A stretch of DNA of 64,000 bases from Meconema thalassinum (GCA_946902985.2 OX336388.2:373785387-373849386); one strand, 5' to 3'. Shown: positions 20,871 through 31,894, counted from the stretch's first letter. Notes: generated by a model not told the origin, from the sequence alone. Made by a program: numbers and translations.

Positions 20871-21203
20871 AAAGCCTGCGTGGCTTAGGCGGCAGCACGC
20901 CGGCCTCTCACCGCTGGGTCCGTGGTTTAAATCTCGGTCACTCCATGTGAGATCTGTGCTGGACAAAACGGAGGCAGACAGGTTTTTCTCCGGGTACTCC
21001 GGTTTTCCCTGTCAAAATTTCATTCCAGCAACACTCTCCACTATCATTTCATTTCACCTGTCATTCATTTAATCATTGCCCCAGAGGAGTGCGTCAGGCC
21101 TCGGCAGCCGGCACAATTCATATCCTCGCCGCTAGATGGGGGCTTCATTCATTCCATTCCTGACCCGGTCGGAGACTGGAAGCAGGTTGTGGATTTTCAT
21201 TTT
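20871..21203 (+). mobile_element. SINE-D copy 1 with 16-bp target duplication
   Basis: Head TGGCTTAGGCGGCAGCACGC, B-box-like GGTTTAAATCTC, then GGTTTTTCTCCGGGTACTCC and GGCAGCCGGCACAATTCATA. The duplication CTAATGTAGTGACATA is at 20855-20870 and 21204-21219. Copies 2 and 3 follow at 23044 and 23390. Confidence 0.93.
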
Positions 21204-21215
21204 CTAATGTAGTGA

Positions 21216-21306
21216 CATATTGGCTTTCACGGCCATTATTTATACTCAGCAATTATACAGGCGTTACCCTGCAACAGGCACGGCAAAACCTAAAATGATT
21301 GCTGGA
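21216..21306 (+). repeat. Element L terminal fragment
   Basis: TATTGGCTTTCACGGCC then TACTCAGCAATTATACAGGC and a decayed CCGTG/CACGG block, matching the start of the 253-bp unit at 4315. Only the outer ~90 bp remain. SINE-D inserted at its outer edge. Confidence 0.65.
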
Positions 21307-21309
21307 TTA

Positions 21310-21800
21310 TATATATTTATATTTATTCGTTACGGCCAACTATGGGTCACGTTTGACAGTTTTTACATTATGTATTGTCTTTACTCTCTGCAAACATCGC
21401 TTCATCCTCTCTCCCACTTCCTTCCTCTGTTCCTCCCTGTAAGATCTTCCTTTCCTCGCTGACAACTCCCCTGTCTCCTGGAAACCTGTTAACTCCCCAA
21501 CTAGTCGTCTAAATCGCTCTCTGTCCATTAGGTCTTCTTCTTTCAACCCCTCCCCCAGGGGCTCACATCTACTGGGACGTGGGTTGGCGACCACGGGACC
21601 CCAGCTGAGTCCGGCATTGCTTCCACTTACTTGTGCCGGGCTCCTCTCCGTCTTCTTCCCTGTCGACCTCACTTGTTCAACTCTTGTTCTTTTCCGACCC
21701 CGACGGTATTAGGGTATCCGAGGCCTAGGGAGTCACTTCCTTTCCCGCCTTAATTGACCCTTGTCTCATCTTTCCTGATACCCTCCTTCTGCGAGGGGTC
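21310..21800 (-). repeat. Repeat T copy 2 and adjoining frame
   Basis: The minus strand carries the same blocks as 1640-1910 in the same order (CTCGGATACCCTAATACCGT, ...GGGGTCCCGTGGTCGCCAAC, GAGCCCCTGGGGGAGGGG). A 110-codon frame continues from 21672 to 21340 (…GLKEEDLMDRERFRRLVGEL…) with Lys/Arg-rich composition like a LINE C-terminus, but no catalytic motif. I treat it as LINE-derived. Confidence 0.55.
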
Positions 21801-22204
21801 AGCCTTCTTACTCTTTTCGTGTTATCTCCTGCCTTCTGCTCAAGGCCCTCAAGGAGGAAGGGTGTGTGTAGCCCCACCACTTCTGGTGCACCCTGGATAT
21901 TGCTACATCCTCAGGGGCTCATGGGTGGCGAGTTCGGGAGTTCGCGATCCGGAGGGGTTCCTGAGCTGGGTCCGGTTTTCCTCTTTTTCCACTGACTTTG
22001 AGGCAAGCCCTCTCCTCTTTACCTTTCCTATCTGCCTTTCATGGCACTCCTTCCTTCCAAATCCCTCAATCTTCATTATTCGAGGGTTGAGGGCACTTCT
22101 TTTCATCCTGTCCTTTATTTGCCTTATCCTTTATTTGTTTACCTTTTTTCTTCTTGTAGTATGTAAGTTTGTTGTTAGTATTAGTTCTAGCTTTCATTCT
22201 CATC

Positions 22205-22441
22205 TCATCTTTCACTATCACCCACACCATTAGGGGCCGATAACCTAGATGTTACGCCCATTAAAATATTATCATCATCATCATCATCTTTCACCCCTAT
22301 CCGATCCAAGTCCAGTCTCACTTCCCGAAGCCATTTCGGCTCCGTCTTCCTCTTCCTGAAGAATTCAAAAATCCTCTTCGTCAATCTGGTACTGTTCATC
22401 CTCACCAAGTGTCCATAAAACGGTATTCTCCTTTTTCTCAT
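22205..22441 (-). pseudogene. RTE-like LINE C-terminal fragment
   Basis: The frame opens MRKRRIPFYGHLVRMNSTRL and continues TKRIFEFFRKRKTEPKWLRE, closely matching the RRIDFYGHIYRMNPARLTKK region of the LINE at 17214-20812. It then runs into a (GAT)n microsatellite (poly-Asp, about 22268-22289). Everything upstream, including RT and endonuclease, is missing. Confidence 0.88.
22225..22290 (+). repeat. LINE-type 3' end with (ATC)n tail, plus strand
   Basis: Reads TTAGGGGCCGATAACCTAGA, ...TTACGCCCATTAAA, then (ATC)n. A terminus of this form is widespread in insect LINE/SINE families; I recognise it from the motif only. It overlaps the antisense frame at 22205-22441, so one of the two calls covers a junction. 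Confidence 0.45.
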
Positions 22442-22459
22442 TAGGGCTACGATTCTTCT

Positions 22460-22985
22460 CCTTCTTCTTCTTCTTCTTTATTAGGAATATTCTACAATAC
22501 AGCAGTTTTCCTTCAACCCAAAATACTCTACTCCTCCACAAATTTCGGTCTTCAGCATCTTCCTCAGTTAAACATCTGGTAGCCATGCTACTCTTTACAC
22601 CATCCATCCATTGTTCTCTTGGTTTACCCAGTTTCGTTTGCCTTCAACTTGCCGATGTAACATTCAATTTGGAATTCTAATATTCCGCATCCTTTTCACA
22701 TTTCCAAACCATTGTAATCTTCTTTCTTCAATCACTTCTAGTTCATTTATTTTACCTGTATAATTTCTCTGATTCTCGTATTTCTAATTTTATCCAATCT
22801 TGATTTCCTTGCCGCCCTCCTCCAATAATCCATGTCTGTTACTAATAATTTGTTTGCTCGCTGACTGTTTAATTCTGTTTAACGTCCACGTTCCTGCTCC
22901 TTGTAACAAAATACTTTGCACCAATGAACTGTAAATAAGTTTCTTAGTTTTGTTTAAAATACTTCTGCTCCATAAAACGGAATTT
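22460..22985 (-). pseudogene. Second, more diverged LINE C-terminal fragment
   Basis: The minus strand reads LWSRSILNKTKKLIYSSLVQ and SILLQGAGTWTLNRIKQSAS (AGTWTLN corresponds to the SETW region of RTE proteins), then decays through several frames toward 22495. A (CTT)n run at 22459-22480 marks its 3' side. It differs from the 17-20 kb LINE, so it represents another subfamily. Confidence 0.68.
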
Positions 22986-23007
22986 AATGCTCCAATTATT
23001 GTTATTA

Positions 23008-23039
<32 letters not shown>

Positions 23040-23043
23040 GAGC
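22986..23043. repeat. (ATT)n microsatellite
   Basis: TTATTGTTATTATTATT repeats between the LINE fragment and SINE-D copy 2. It produces poly-Ile/Asn artefact ORFs. Confidence 0.9.
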
Positions 23044-23388
23044 CTCCGCAAAGCCTCCGTGGCTTAGGCGGCAGCACGCCGGCCTCTCACCGCTGGGCCC
23101 GTGGTTCAAATCCCGGTCACTCCATGTGAGATCTGTGCTGGACAAAACGGAGGCAGACAGGTTTTTCTCCGGGTACTCCGGTTTTCCCTGTCAAAATTTC
23201 ATTCCAGCAACACTCCCCACTATCATTTCATTTCATCTGTCATTCATTTAATCATTGCCCCAGAGGAGTGCGTCAGGCCTCGGCAGCCGGCACAGTTCAT
23301 ATCCTCGCCGCTAGATGGGGGGCTTCATTCATTCCATCCCTGACCCGGTCGGAGACTGGAAGCAGGCTGTGGATTTCATTTTCATTAT
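23044..23388 (+). mobile_element. SINE-D copy 2
   Basis: Starts GCCTCCGTGGCTTAGGCGGC, has B-box GGTTCAAATCCC and the full body, ending CTGTGGATTTCATTTTC. It is very similar to copy 1 (20871-21203). Confidence 0.93.
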
Positions 23389-23389
23389 T

Positions 23390-23716
23390 GTGCCTCCATT
23401 GCTTAGGCGGCAGCATGCCGGCTTCTGATCGCTGGGTTCGTGGTTCAAATCCCGGTCACTCCATGTGAGATTTGTGCTGGACAAAGCGGGGCAGACAGGT
23501 TTTTCTCCGGGTACTCAGGTTTTCCCTGTCACAAATGTCATTCCAGCAACACACTCCACTATCAGTTCATTTCATCTGTCATTCATTATTAATCATTGCC
23601 CCAGGGGAGTGGGACAGGCTTCGGCAGCCAGCACAGTTCATATCCTCGCCGCTAGATGGAGGCTTCATTCATTCCATTCCCTGACCCGGTCAGTCGACTG
23701 GAAGCATGCTGTGGAT
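23390..23716 (+). mobile_element. SINE-D copy 3, directly behind copy 2
   Basis: Starts GTGCCTCCATTGCTTAGGCG. It is more diverged than copies 1 and 2 (GGACAAAGCGGGGCAGACAG, GGGACAGGCTTCGGCAGCCA). It ends in (ATT)n at 23717-23745. The head-to-tail arrangement suggests insertion at the tail of a resident copy. Confidence 0.92.
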
Positions 23717-23745
23717 TTCATTATTATTATTATTATTATTATTAA

Positions 23746-24134
23746 CATACACACAAACAATGAATACCAAAATATGCATAATTATGGTGTGCTCTCTAAA
23801 TTTGCGCCAGCCTCCCCTATAACTCACTTTATGAAAGCTTTGTGTGAAGGTACTGTACAAAGCATCCCTTGTGAGAAACCACACACATCGTTCTTGCGGA
23901 TCACTGAATACGGGTCATCACGGCAACTGATGAGCTGTTCCTGTACACGAGCTGAAGAATGTCCAATGCCCTCGCAGAATTGCTGTGCCGATAGCTTGTT
24001 ATCTGCATTCCAGAGAGAAAGATGACATGGACGTAGCAGAAAGTTCCAATTTGTAGCCTGAAATAAACACATTCTTCCTCGGGCAAGTCACATCAAGGAT
24101 CCAATATCAGCCTTGGGACGATGATATGCCATAG
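23746..24134. other. Unassigned; moderate antisense ORF
   Basis: A minus-strand frame of about 80 codons (24072-23824, containing FCEGIGHSSARVQEQLISCR) has ordinary amino-acid composition and could be an exon or an old element. I do not recognise it, and no splice context is convincing. Confidence 0.35.
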
Positions 24135-24475
24135 CCAGTGTCGCCAACTTTAGCCATAGGGCGCTAAATCTAGCGGATAGTGAGGGCATTTACCGAGTAA
24201 CTAAATAAAATACACTATCAACTTCGCACGTGTTGTCCATTTCAGCCACAGGGCACTATAACCCACGAGATTTGAGAGCATTTGGACAAAGAACACTAGT
24301 GACTTTTCCAGTGTTGCCAACTTCAGCCACAGGGTGCTAAACCTAACAGACTTGAGGACATTTGGATAAAATACATTATCGACTTTTGCTACCAACTTTA
24401 GCAAAATTGCACTAAATCTAGCAGATATAAGGCATTTGGTGACTAACTAATAAAACATCGACTTTCGTAGAGCAT
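24135..24475. repeat. Minisatellite, about 80-90 bp unit, four diverged copies
   Basis: Each unit contains GCCAACTTTAGCCA(T/C)AGGG, ...GCTAAA(T/C)CTA..., a GAGGGCATTT block and ATACA(C/T)TATC-ACTT. Units start near 24139, 24226, 24312 and 24390. Short inter-copy indels suggest age. Confidence 0.75.
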
Positions 24476-25063
24476 TTTAAGATTATTTGATGACAATTAC
24501 AGGGAAACAAAAACAATCCTCTCCATCTTCTTAAAACGAACGTACAGTACATTAAGATTCGTTTTCTTTTAATTTTAATGTAGAGATTTAAGGCCATTAT
24601 TTTACAGTGTTGCCTATGAAAAGCTACAAAAAGTTAATTTTAATGGCCATCACAACGCAATGAAATCAAGAAAATACGTTTGCGACGAGTCACGTAGCAA
24701 TACTTTCTGTCATGCGATAAATGTGTGAAGTCACCAGAGATATAATGAACACGTGATTCCGTAAGGTTAAATTGTTTGTGTTCTTCCCCAAATCCACACA
24801 GCTCAAGCAAATAGTGTATTTTTTGTGAGTGCAAATTTAGTCGTTATTACATCGGGGCAGTCTGGGTAAGATTTTTTGAATGGGTAAGATTTTCTGTATG
24901 TGTAAGGCACTTACAAAATACTAGGAGAGTTACACTGTATGTTGTAGATCGAGAATGTCCTATCCCGTTGAAACGAGAATAATAAGGTGTATAAATATAG
25001 TACAGTTCAAATGGAGAACTGACATACTGTATGATCGAGTTCAATACAACAATCTATAGGTTT
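24476..25063. other. No recognised feature
   Basis: About 0.6 kb of AT-rich sequence with short ORFs only. Confidence 0.5.
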
Positions 25064-25509
25064 GTAAAAGTCGTCGGATTGTTAAGAGCGTTAAAAGTCC
25101 CTCAGTATGCCTTCCTTCGGATGGAAAGTAAAGCCGGCGGTCCCATGTCATAGATTTATGGCATGATAAAGAACCTTCCAGTAACTACACTTGTGTGAAG
25201 CTAAATTATAGGTTAGATTTTACTGACGCTCTTAGGTTCCAACATTCGTCGCCAGGAGCCGTCTGCGGTGGCCTCTAGTAACCAAGTTCAGAACTAGTTG
25301 GTCGTTGACGGTGGCATTTGGTAGCAAAAGTTGGAACTACTTGAAAATCGAATGTCTTCAATCCTTACTTGAATTAAAAACAGATACACACACTAATACA
25401 GTCATCACAATTAACACCGGTTATCAGACAGATTCTACACACACCCAAAGTACACGGGACTACATGACCGCGTTGTCACAGCCCCTAAACTGAGGAACCA
25501 ACCAACCAA
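25064..25509 (+). mobile_element. SINE-A copy 4, head missing
   Basis: Begins at GTCGTCGGATTGTTAAGAGC and runs to the tail CTAAACTGAGGAACCAACCA, including tail X. The tRNA-like head is absent, so it is 5'-truncated. Confidence 0.88.
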
Positions 25510-26059
25510 ATAGGCAAAATTGTATTTAATTAACTTATCAGCGACGATTTTATTCCAGTGTAAGCGACTTCGAGGTAACAACTGTTCGAAACACTAGCCG
25601 TCATCCTCAGGCGATTGGATAATGAATGCCAGGCGAAGCAAAAAAGGAGTTGCCTAACATTACGAACACCACATCCCTCACAGTGTAGCTAGCTAGTGAT
25701 TTAATTTAGCGTCTCAAGGAAGTGTTAAAAACAGACAGAAAAAAAAGAACCACTGAGTTACGATAAAGTTTCCACGCAGGCTAGCCGAGATTCTACAAGA
25801 AAATGTTCTTATGATGTAATCTCTTATTGGCCAAGAGAGAGGAGAGCGATCAATTTTCTGCAGAGAGGGAAGCGATAAAATAGAGACCTACTTTCGCTTA
25901 GAAACATTATTAGTTTCTTGTTTTTAGAGACGAGGGATAAAAAACACGCTTTCTTTAATATTCGTTCATCGAGGAAACCGTAAAACAAATATGTGTATAT
26001 ATATATTAAAAAAGGGGGGGTCCAGTTGTTAGCCCCGTTTATGTGCTGTATACACCTAT
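25510..26059. other. No recognised feature
   Basis: Contains a GTTCGAAACACTAGCCGTCA stretch. Motifs of the type CGAAAC beside short stems recur in Penelope-like and other element ends, but nothing else supports such a call here. Confidence 0.4.
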
Positions 26060-26940
26060 AAGTTATCTAAGTTGTCAACATTGTTTCCAGTAATTATGGC
26101 TGTTTTATCATCTAATAAGTTACAACCTAGAATCTTTATCTAACTAGGTAACATTGCCTTCAGTAATTACGGCTGTTTTATAAATACTTAAATATTAAAG
26201 CTGAAGAGTTTGTGTGTTTGTTTGTGTGTTTATGTGTTTAAACGCGCTAATCTCTGCAACTATCAGTCGGATTCGAAAAATTCTTTTTGTATCTGATAGC
26301 CTGATTCAAGAGGAATAGTTTAGGCTATGTAGCATTAGGCTACACCTCTCAGATAACCTTAAAGATTGCTTTTTGTTCAGTAAGTCGGAAGAACAAGCGC
26401 TCCAGAACGGCTTCAATATACAGAACGGCTTCAATAATACCGAAGTCTATTGTTGCCATATAATGCGGACTGCATCACGTCGCCCCTACCAATGAGCTGC
26501 TTATAAATTGCAGTCACGGGGAGTAATTAGTGCAAAAAGATGTCTTAGGCCCTTAAAACAGTTATCATCATGACAATAGTATGTCTCTGTATAAGGGCGA
26601 TGGTATTGGTGCAGTATACTGAGGTTATCAGCTGCAATAAGCGTTGGTGCTTTCAAATTTACTTTCATTTATTCCGATCCTTATCCTTGAGCGCTCCAGT
26701 TCTGTAAAACAAATAAATCCTCCGGGCGAAGCCGGGCACTACTGCTAGTCATCTAATTAGTTACAACCTAGAATCTGTATCTAAGTAGGTAACATTGTAT
26801 TCAGAAATTACGACTGTTCTATCATCTAATAATCTAAGTAGGTAACATTGTCTTTAGTAATTACGGCTGTTTTATCATCTATTAAGTCACATCCTAGAAC
26901 CTGTATCTAAGTAGGTAGCATTTGTCCTCAGTAATAATTA
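26060..26940. repeat. Minisatellite, about 70-80 bp unit, split by a Helitron
   Basis: Units read TAAGTTACAACCTAGAATCT, GTATCTAAGTAGGTAACATT, GT..TTCAGTAATTACGGCTG, TTTTATCATC. About two units lie at 26060-26190 and three at 26751-26940. The Helitron Q between them interrupts the array. Confidence 0.82.
26200..26748 (+). mobile_element. Helitron-type element Q inside the minisatellite
   Basis: The body has AACGCGCTAATCTCTGCAAC followed by AGTCGGATTCGAAAAATTC, a sequence type I associate with short non-autonomous insect Helitrons. The 3' end has the GGCGAAGCC hairpin and then CTAG at 26745-26748 before T. No ORF. The 5' boundary, near AAAGCTGAAGAGTTTGTG, is approximate. Confidence 0.8.
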
Positions 26941-27000
26941 AGGCTAAAAAGGAAGGAAGCTTGTAATTTTTCGTGAAATCCCAACTATCTTACACAAGAC

Positions 27001-27100
27001 GTGATCTTTTACTTCGAAAATCTTCCATGTATTGGCAGGAATCGAGCCTGGTCCGTCTTGGTGAGAGGCAAGCAGATTGATCACTGCATCATCACGCACG
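27001..27100 (-). repeat. SINE-H copy 2, head fragment
   Basis: The minus strand gives GTGATGATGCAGTGATCAAT, GCCTCTCACCAAGACGGACC, GGCTCGATTCCTGCCAATAC and CATGGAAGATTTTCGAAGT. It matches the head and start of the body of SINE-H at 16045-16228. Confidence 0.65.
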
Positions 27101-27362
27101 ATATGAAAAAGACTTCTTATGCCTTGTACAGTAGGCCTAGTAGAGTTGAGATTTCTCGTTCAGTAAATTGTATTTGTTATCCAATTATTTGTGCAAAATG
27201 TTTGCCACATTATAGTGTCTAACGATATAGTCTACTCCAGCTAAAGTCGAACACCCCCCATGACCAAATGTTTAATAATCTCTACTTAGTATAAAACAAA
27301 GTCCCCGATTCTTGGATGTCTCGGGTAATCTCGAGAACCACTAGATGGTTTTTGACACGGTT

Positions 27363-28058
27363 TTCACCATTATGTAAAGGATATCTCGAGGAAGATTTCT
27401 ATAGAACATAATTTATTTATGATCAAAGGAAGCTAAGCAGTAACGATTTCAGTGAAAAATCGAAAAAAAAACTGGCGTCCGTGCGCTTTTTAATTTTACG
27501 CTGGGCAAACCGTTAAAAATATCAATATACTATGAGTGTAAGAATTATGCAGCATGAAAAGTTCTACAAAAAGTCCGGGAGAGCATATCTGCATCTTCAA
27601 TACATCGCCCACTATAAGTGTTTTTACGTTTTAGTTTCTTCCAACAATCTCCATTCAATTACTGATGCGACAGTTTAGGAGCTAGCTAGGGGCAAACCGT
27701 CGAGTCGTGTTGATTTAAGACTTCAGAGAAGAGTGGTTGTGTATGGAGTTTCCCTGGAAGTGCAACTCGGCTTTTCTTCTTTTCGGCCGTGAACTTTTCG
27801 TTCCGCAAAATACACAGTAAAGTTAAGATTGGACGGAAGGGGGATTTGTGTTTCATGCACCTCGCCATTCTTAAATTACGTCTGATAAGAATTCGTTGCA
27901 CATGCATCTCTATGATAAGATAATTAATAGTCCAGTCAGTGATTTTAACCCACCATGCCGAGACGTAAAACGGATATAAGTCGTAGTTTATTGACATCGA
28001 AAAAAGGCGCTCATCACGTACTGGTAATGCATTCATAACTGTTTCCGGGCGAAGCTAG
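27363..28058 (+). mobile_element. Helitron-type element P, copy 1
   Basis: Shares with the minus-strand copy at 41245-41721 the blocks TGTAAAGGATATCTCGAGGA, AAAGGAAGC-AAGCAGTAACG, TACATCGCCCA, AGTGTTTTTACGTTTT and TTCCAACAATCTCCATT. The 3' end is GGGCGAAG then CTAG (28055-28058) and T. The second hairpin strand is lost in this copy, and the copy is longer internally. Confidence 0.75.
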
Positions 28059-28609
28059 TAATAATAATAATATACACCGAACTGGTCATTAAAGTAAAAC
28101 AAATCTGGAAGCAAAAGCAGGTGTACATCCGGCCTATCATTCTGTCTGCAATTGAAATTGTATCTTCAGGACTGGTGGACCAACTACAGGCTCTCGTAAT
28201 GGCTTACAAGCTGGGTGATCTTGGATACTTGCCATACAGTGCGATGATTCTTAAATGAAGAATGAACTCTGAATGCGCTCGACATTGGTCCGTATTTTCA
28301 GTCATTTGTACCATTGTAAAATGAGGAATTTATGAATCTGTATAATAATAATAATAATTATCATAATAATCCCTAAATCATTGGCTCGCAATCTGAAATA
28401 ATGGGAATACATCCTGGTGTACCTATCACCATGCAGAAAGCCGTCATCTTGGAGACCTGTTCCACTGTACGTTCGTATCTTAATGCGCCACCCTAGAAGA
28501 AGTTGTCATACCGTCTTGAAAACAAGCCGACACATGTTGATTCGTCCCACTCATGTGGTGAAATGAATATGATTGCATTAATAATAATAACAATAATAAT
28601 AATAATTAA
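28059..28609. other. No recognised gene; short (AAT)n runs
   Basis: (AAT)n runs lie near 28060, 28345 and 28578. Otherwise unassigned. Confidence 0.45.
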
Positions 28610-30110
28610 CTTAGTTGGAATGCTGCGGAATGAAAAGCATTGGAATTCAGGGAAAATGAACTTCAAATGGCCTTCCAATTAACAAAAGATACATACAACA
28701 AGAAATCTATTTCATGGGGACCAAAATTAATCAATATAAGACAGTAGTTAAACCAGAAGCACTGTGCGCAGCAGAAACCCTAAACATTAATTTCAAAGGC
28801 CAGATGGAAAATTCAAATTAATGGAAAGGAAAATTTAAAGAAAAATCATAGGACCAAAATTTCACGATAATAAGATAATATACATCAAGAATGAGACTCT
28901 ACAAGAAAATTGAAAAACTCCCAGTTACTATGCGAAGAAGGAGGATAATTGTTTACAGTCATCTTCTTAGAATTAACTCTAATGTAGATTAGTTCTTAAT
29001 AAGAATTGTACACCCGACTGAATCAATACTATAAAGAAAATTAATTATTTAACTTGAAAAAAAAGTGGGTGGCGGGAGCAACTATCTAATCGAAAATTTG
29101 GTCGAGCACTGTTTTTAGTACATGTTTCGAGGATTAATTACATTTTATCCCCTTCATCAGCTAAAAAACATATTGAAAGAACAAAATATAACGTAGCACA
29201 GTAATAAGATACGTTATTAAACCTAATATGGTGCACCATATAATTTAGGTTATAAGATCAGAATAAAATGAAATGAAATAGATGGTGACGGTGATCAGCT
29301 TGCAGGTGCTTATGACAAATAGTAGTTCCGTATTGAAGATTGAAATGGTAGATTTGGAATACCAATACTTCACCAATCCGTGTAGGTCTATAATTAATGA
29401 AGAGCCTGTATGCTTAAAGATCCATTTTTAAGCCTTTTCAAATCAAAGCGGCTTCAAGAACCACGACGTGATGGAAAGTGATCTCTTGGTAAAGAGAGGT
29501 TAGTTCAAAGCATATAGTGTCTAAAAAGAAAGCAATGGAAAAACAGATAAAATTATACCAGTGACTAAGATGAAAAATATATTAAAATCATTATGCAATT
29601 CTAATTTAAATGACATTGAATGAATATAAATCTAATAAATACGATAACTTACACGAGGTTAATCCTCGTAACATGTACTAAAAACAAGTTAAATAATTAA
29701 TTTTCTTTATAGTATTGATTCAGGCGGGTGTACAATTCTTATTGCGAACTATTCTAGCATATCAATATGGAACCACCATGAGTCATTTAAATAATGTAAC
29801 CTAATAGCTTAACCAAACAAATCCTTGATTTCTACCGTAACCGCAAAACAAAACTCACATGGTTTAAAAAAACCTGAAAAGACCGAGTAGAATTAAAAAT
29901 TACAGAAAATTCACTACTCAATCGAAAAGCTAAAATAATTATTAAAGACGAAAATATAAGGTTCCAGGACAAATCTACACTAAAATTAAAATCCATCATC
30001 TCGGAAGAAGAGAGGAAAAGAAGATCAGAAAGAATGAAGAGATACTGGCCACTAAGGAAAGAACAACACACAGATAAATGATTGATTCAGCCCACCCCAA
30101 AGTGGGTGAA
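28610..30110 (+). pseudogene. RTE-like LINE C-terminal pseudogene, split by foldback K3
   Basis: The left part (28610-28987) decodes, across stops and frames, to MAFQLTKDTYNKKSISWGPK and later RRRIIVYSHLLRIN, matching the post-RT region of the 17-20 kb LINE. The frame is cut at 28988 and resumes after the foldback at about 29797 with SLTKQILDFYRNRKTKLTWF. It ends SEEERKRRSERMKRYWPLRK, stop near 30079. The pattern LTK-x-x-x-DF then KPNWF-like and RRSERMKKYWE is that LINE's C terminus. The 3' hairpin (CCCCAAAGTGGG) and a GA-rich tail follow. The copy is 5'-truncated and multiply broken. Confidence 0.86.
28988..29795. mobile_element. Foldback element K, copy 3, inside the LINE pseudogene
   Basis: The left arm starts GTTCTTAATAAGAATTGTAC and runs through CCTTCATCAGCT and ATGGTGCACCATATAATTTA. 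The right arm ends TATGGAACCACCATGAGTCA. TAATGTA occurs at both junctions (about 28980 and 29792) and is the likely target duplication. The left end lacks about 35 bp of the terminal repeat that the right end keeps. A 50-bp G/A-rich insert follows 29056. Confidence 0.82.
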
Positions 30111-30508
30111 TCGAAATGAGAAGAGGAGGAAGAAGAGGAAGAAAGAAAAGGAAGAAGGAAGAAGAAGAAGAAGGAAGAATAGGAAGAAAGAAGGAGAGGA
30201 AGAAGAGAAGAAGGAAGAAGAAGGAAAAAGGAAGAAAGAAGAAGAAGGAAGAATAGGAAGAAAGAAGAGGAAGAAGAGAAGAAGGAAGAAGAAGGAAGGA
30301 GGAAGAAGGAAGAAGAAGAAGAAATAAGAAGAGGAAGAAGAGAAAAGGAAGAAGAAGGAAGAAGGGAGAAAGAAGAAGGAAGAATAGGAAGAAAGAAGAA
30401 GAGGAAGAAGAGGAAGAAAGAAGAAGAGGAAGAAGAGGAAGAAAGAAGAAGGGGAAGAAGAGAAGAAGAGGAAGGAGAGAAGAAGAGGAAGAAGAAAGAA
30501 GCGTAAGC
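30111..30508 (+). repeat. GAA/GGAAGAA polypurine tract, LINE tail
   Basis: About 400 nt of almost pure purine (AAG, GAAGAAG, GGAAGAA). It follows the LINE 3' hairpin directly, so it is the expanded simple-repeat tail of that LINE. Long Lys/Glu or Phe/Ser ORFs through it are artefacts. Confidence 0.93.
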
Positions 30509-30512
30509 GTAA

Positions 30513-31105
30513 GCGAAACGCACTAACTTACTCTTTAAATGCCTCACAATTAAATAAATACCTTTAAACCTGTATATTTACAATCAAATAATGAAAGAAT
30601 GCAACACGGTAACCATGGTAACAGAATCTCACAGGTCCATCTATTTCTGTAAGACGCAATGCAATTCCAATTATTACATTACTGTGAAAGTTTCCAGACG
30701 GTTATAAGGTTATCGCTGAACCAAATTAAGCTGTAAAATTCATCAATACAAACAGTATACTGCGCTTAAGGGGGTCAAGGGGCACTCTAGAGTTTTTTCA
30801 CGCAATTTTCACGTGTGAGTGTGGTACGAAAGGTCTTTTTCATCCGACTATAAAGGGTCTCCGAAAACCACATTTTAAGGCCCTTAAATTAACAGTGTCT
30901 GTGATATTCCTAGAAAACTAACTTCGCTCTGATATCCCTATGAAGGAATGACAAACTCCTAACCACTGCACCAGTAGCTGAATTGATAAAGTCTGATTAT
31001 TCATACCAAGGATAAATCAGTCATAGCATTCATGATTGAGAGTTTGCTAAGTGTACTCTTTACAACTAGAATATTCGCGGGCGAACCCGCGATGGGTAAT
31101 GCTAG
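30513..31105 (+). mobile_element. Helitron-type element O, copy 1
   Basis: 593 bp, the same length as the inverted copy at 48448-49040 and colinear with it. The 3' end has hairpin CGCGGGCGAACCCGCG (31075-31092 region), then ATGGGTAATG and CTAG (31102-31105) before T. No ORF. The shared left end is GCGAAACGCACT, not TC. Confidence 0.86.
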
Positions 31106-31894
31106 TGTCAATTATTATGAGAGGCGACTCGCTGTTGGTCAACCAACGCGAGGTCACGTTGCTGATCGAAAGGAACGCCTGAGATTGGATGTCCTCTGCT
31201 TGCCCTAGTGTAGTTAGCGAGGGGTTATAAAAGCGAAATGCCATCCATTAGCGAGGGAGAGAGCAAGCGACCGCTATAACATTTCATCACCCTTATAGCA
31301 TTACACGACAGAGTTAGCCTCACGACAGCGTGTCGAAGACGACATCCAACATCCTTAAAGAAGAGAACCTAGCACACAATTTTAACTGTCCTCACGATAG
31401 TACATACTCAATGAAGGGAACAAATTATCTCCCAAGTCGACTGAATCCCGGTGCCGTCAGGAGGAGGATGCTTGAATGCGGGGGAACCATGACAGTAGAT
31501 TTGCTGGCACATTAAATATCCCCTTTAGGACAAATATCCGACAGAACCGAAGTCTCGAAAATCCGTAGCATTCAAAAGGGACGTACAACTACTAACTTCA
31601 AAATTGTTAACAAGGTTGGGAAATTTAATTTTTGAGAGTAGCCTAAGTTAGTTATAGTTACCATTACGCTAAATCCTTGATTATCCGAACTTGATTGGGT
31701 CGAGGAATTCGGTTAACCGAAGATTCGGATAATACAAAACGTTCTATTTCCGCAACAAAACGAGTGTATGGCATCTACGCGCGCCTTAAATACGATAGTA
31801 CGTTCACATACAGTCTATACATTTATCTTAAAATGAAGGATTTAAACGGCAAAATAACGCATTTTATGAATGAAGTCGTTGTGTACAGACTCTC
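31106..31894. other. No recognised feature
   Basis: About 0.8 kb with only short ORFs. One 61-codon plus-strand frame (31330-31515) lacks a recognisable domain. Confidence 0.45.

Noticed and set aside
23690..24086. Possible host exon on the minus strand
   Set aside because: Composition is ordinary, but no family is recognised and the flanks are SINE and minisatellite.
29996..30547. 183-codon Ser/Phe/Leu ORF and the Lys/Glu ORF opposite
   Set aside because: Both are translations of the polypurine LINE tail.
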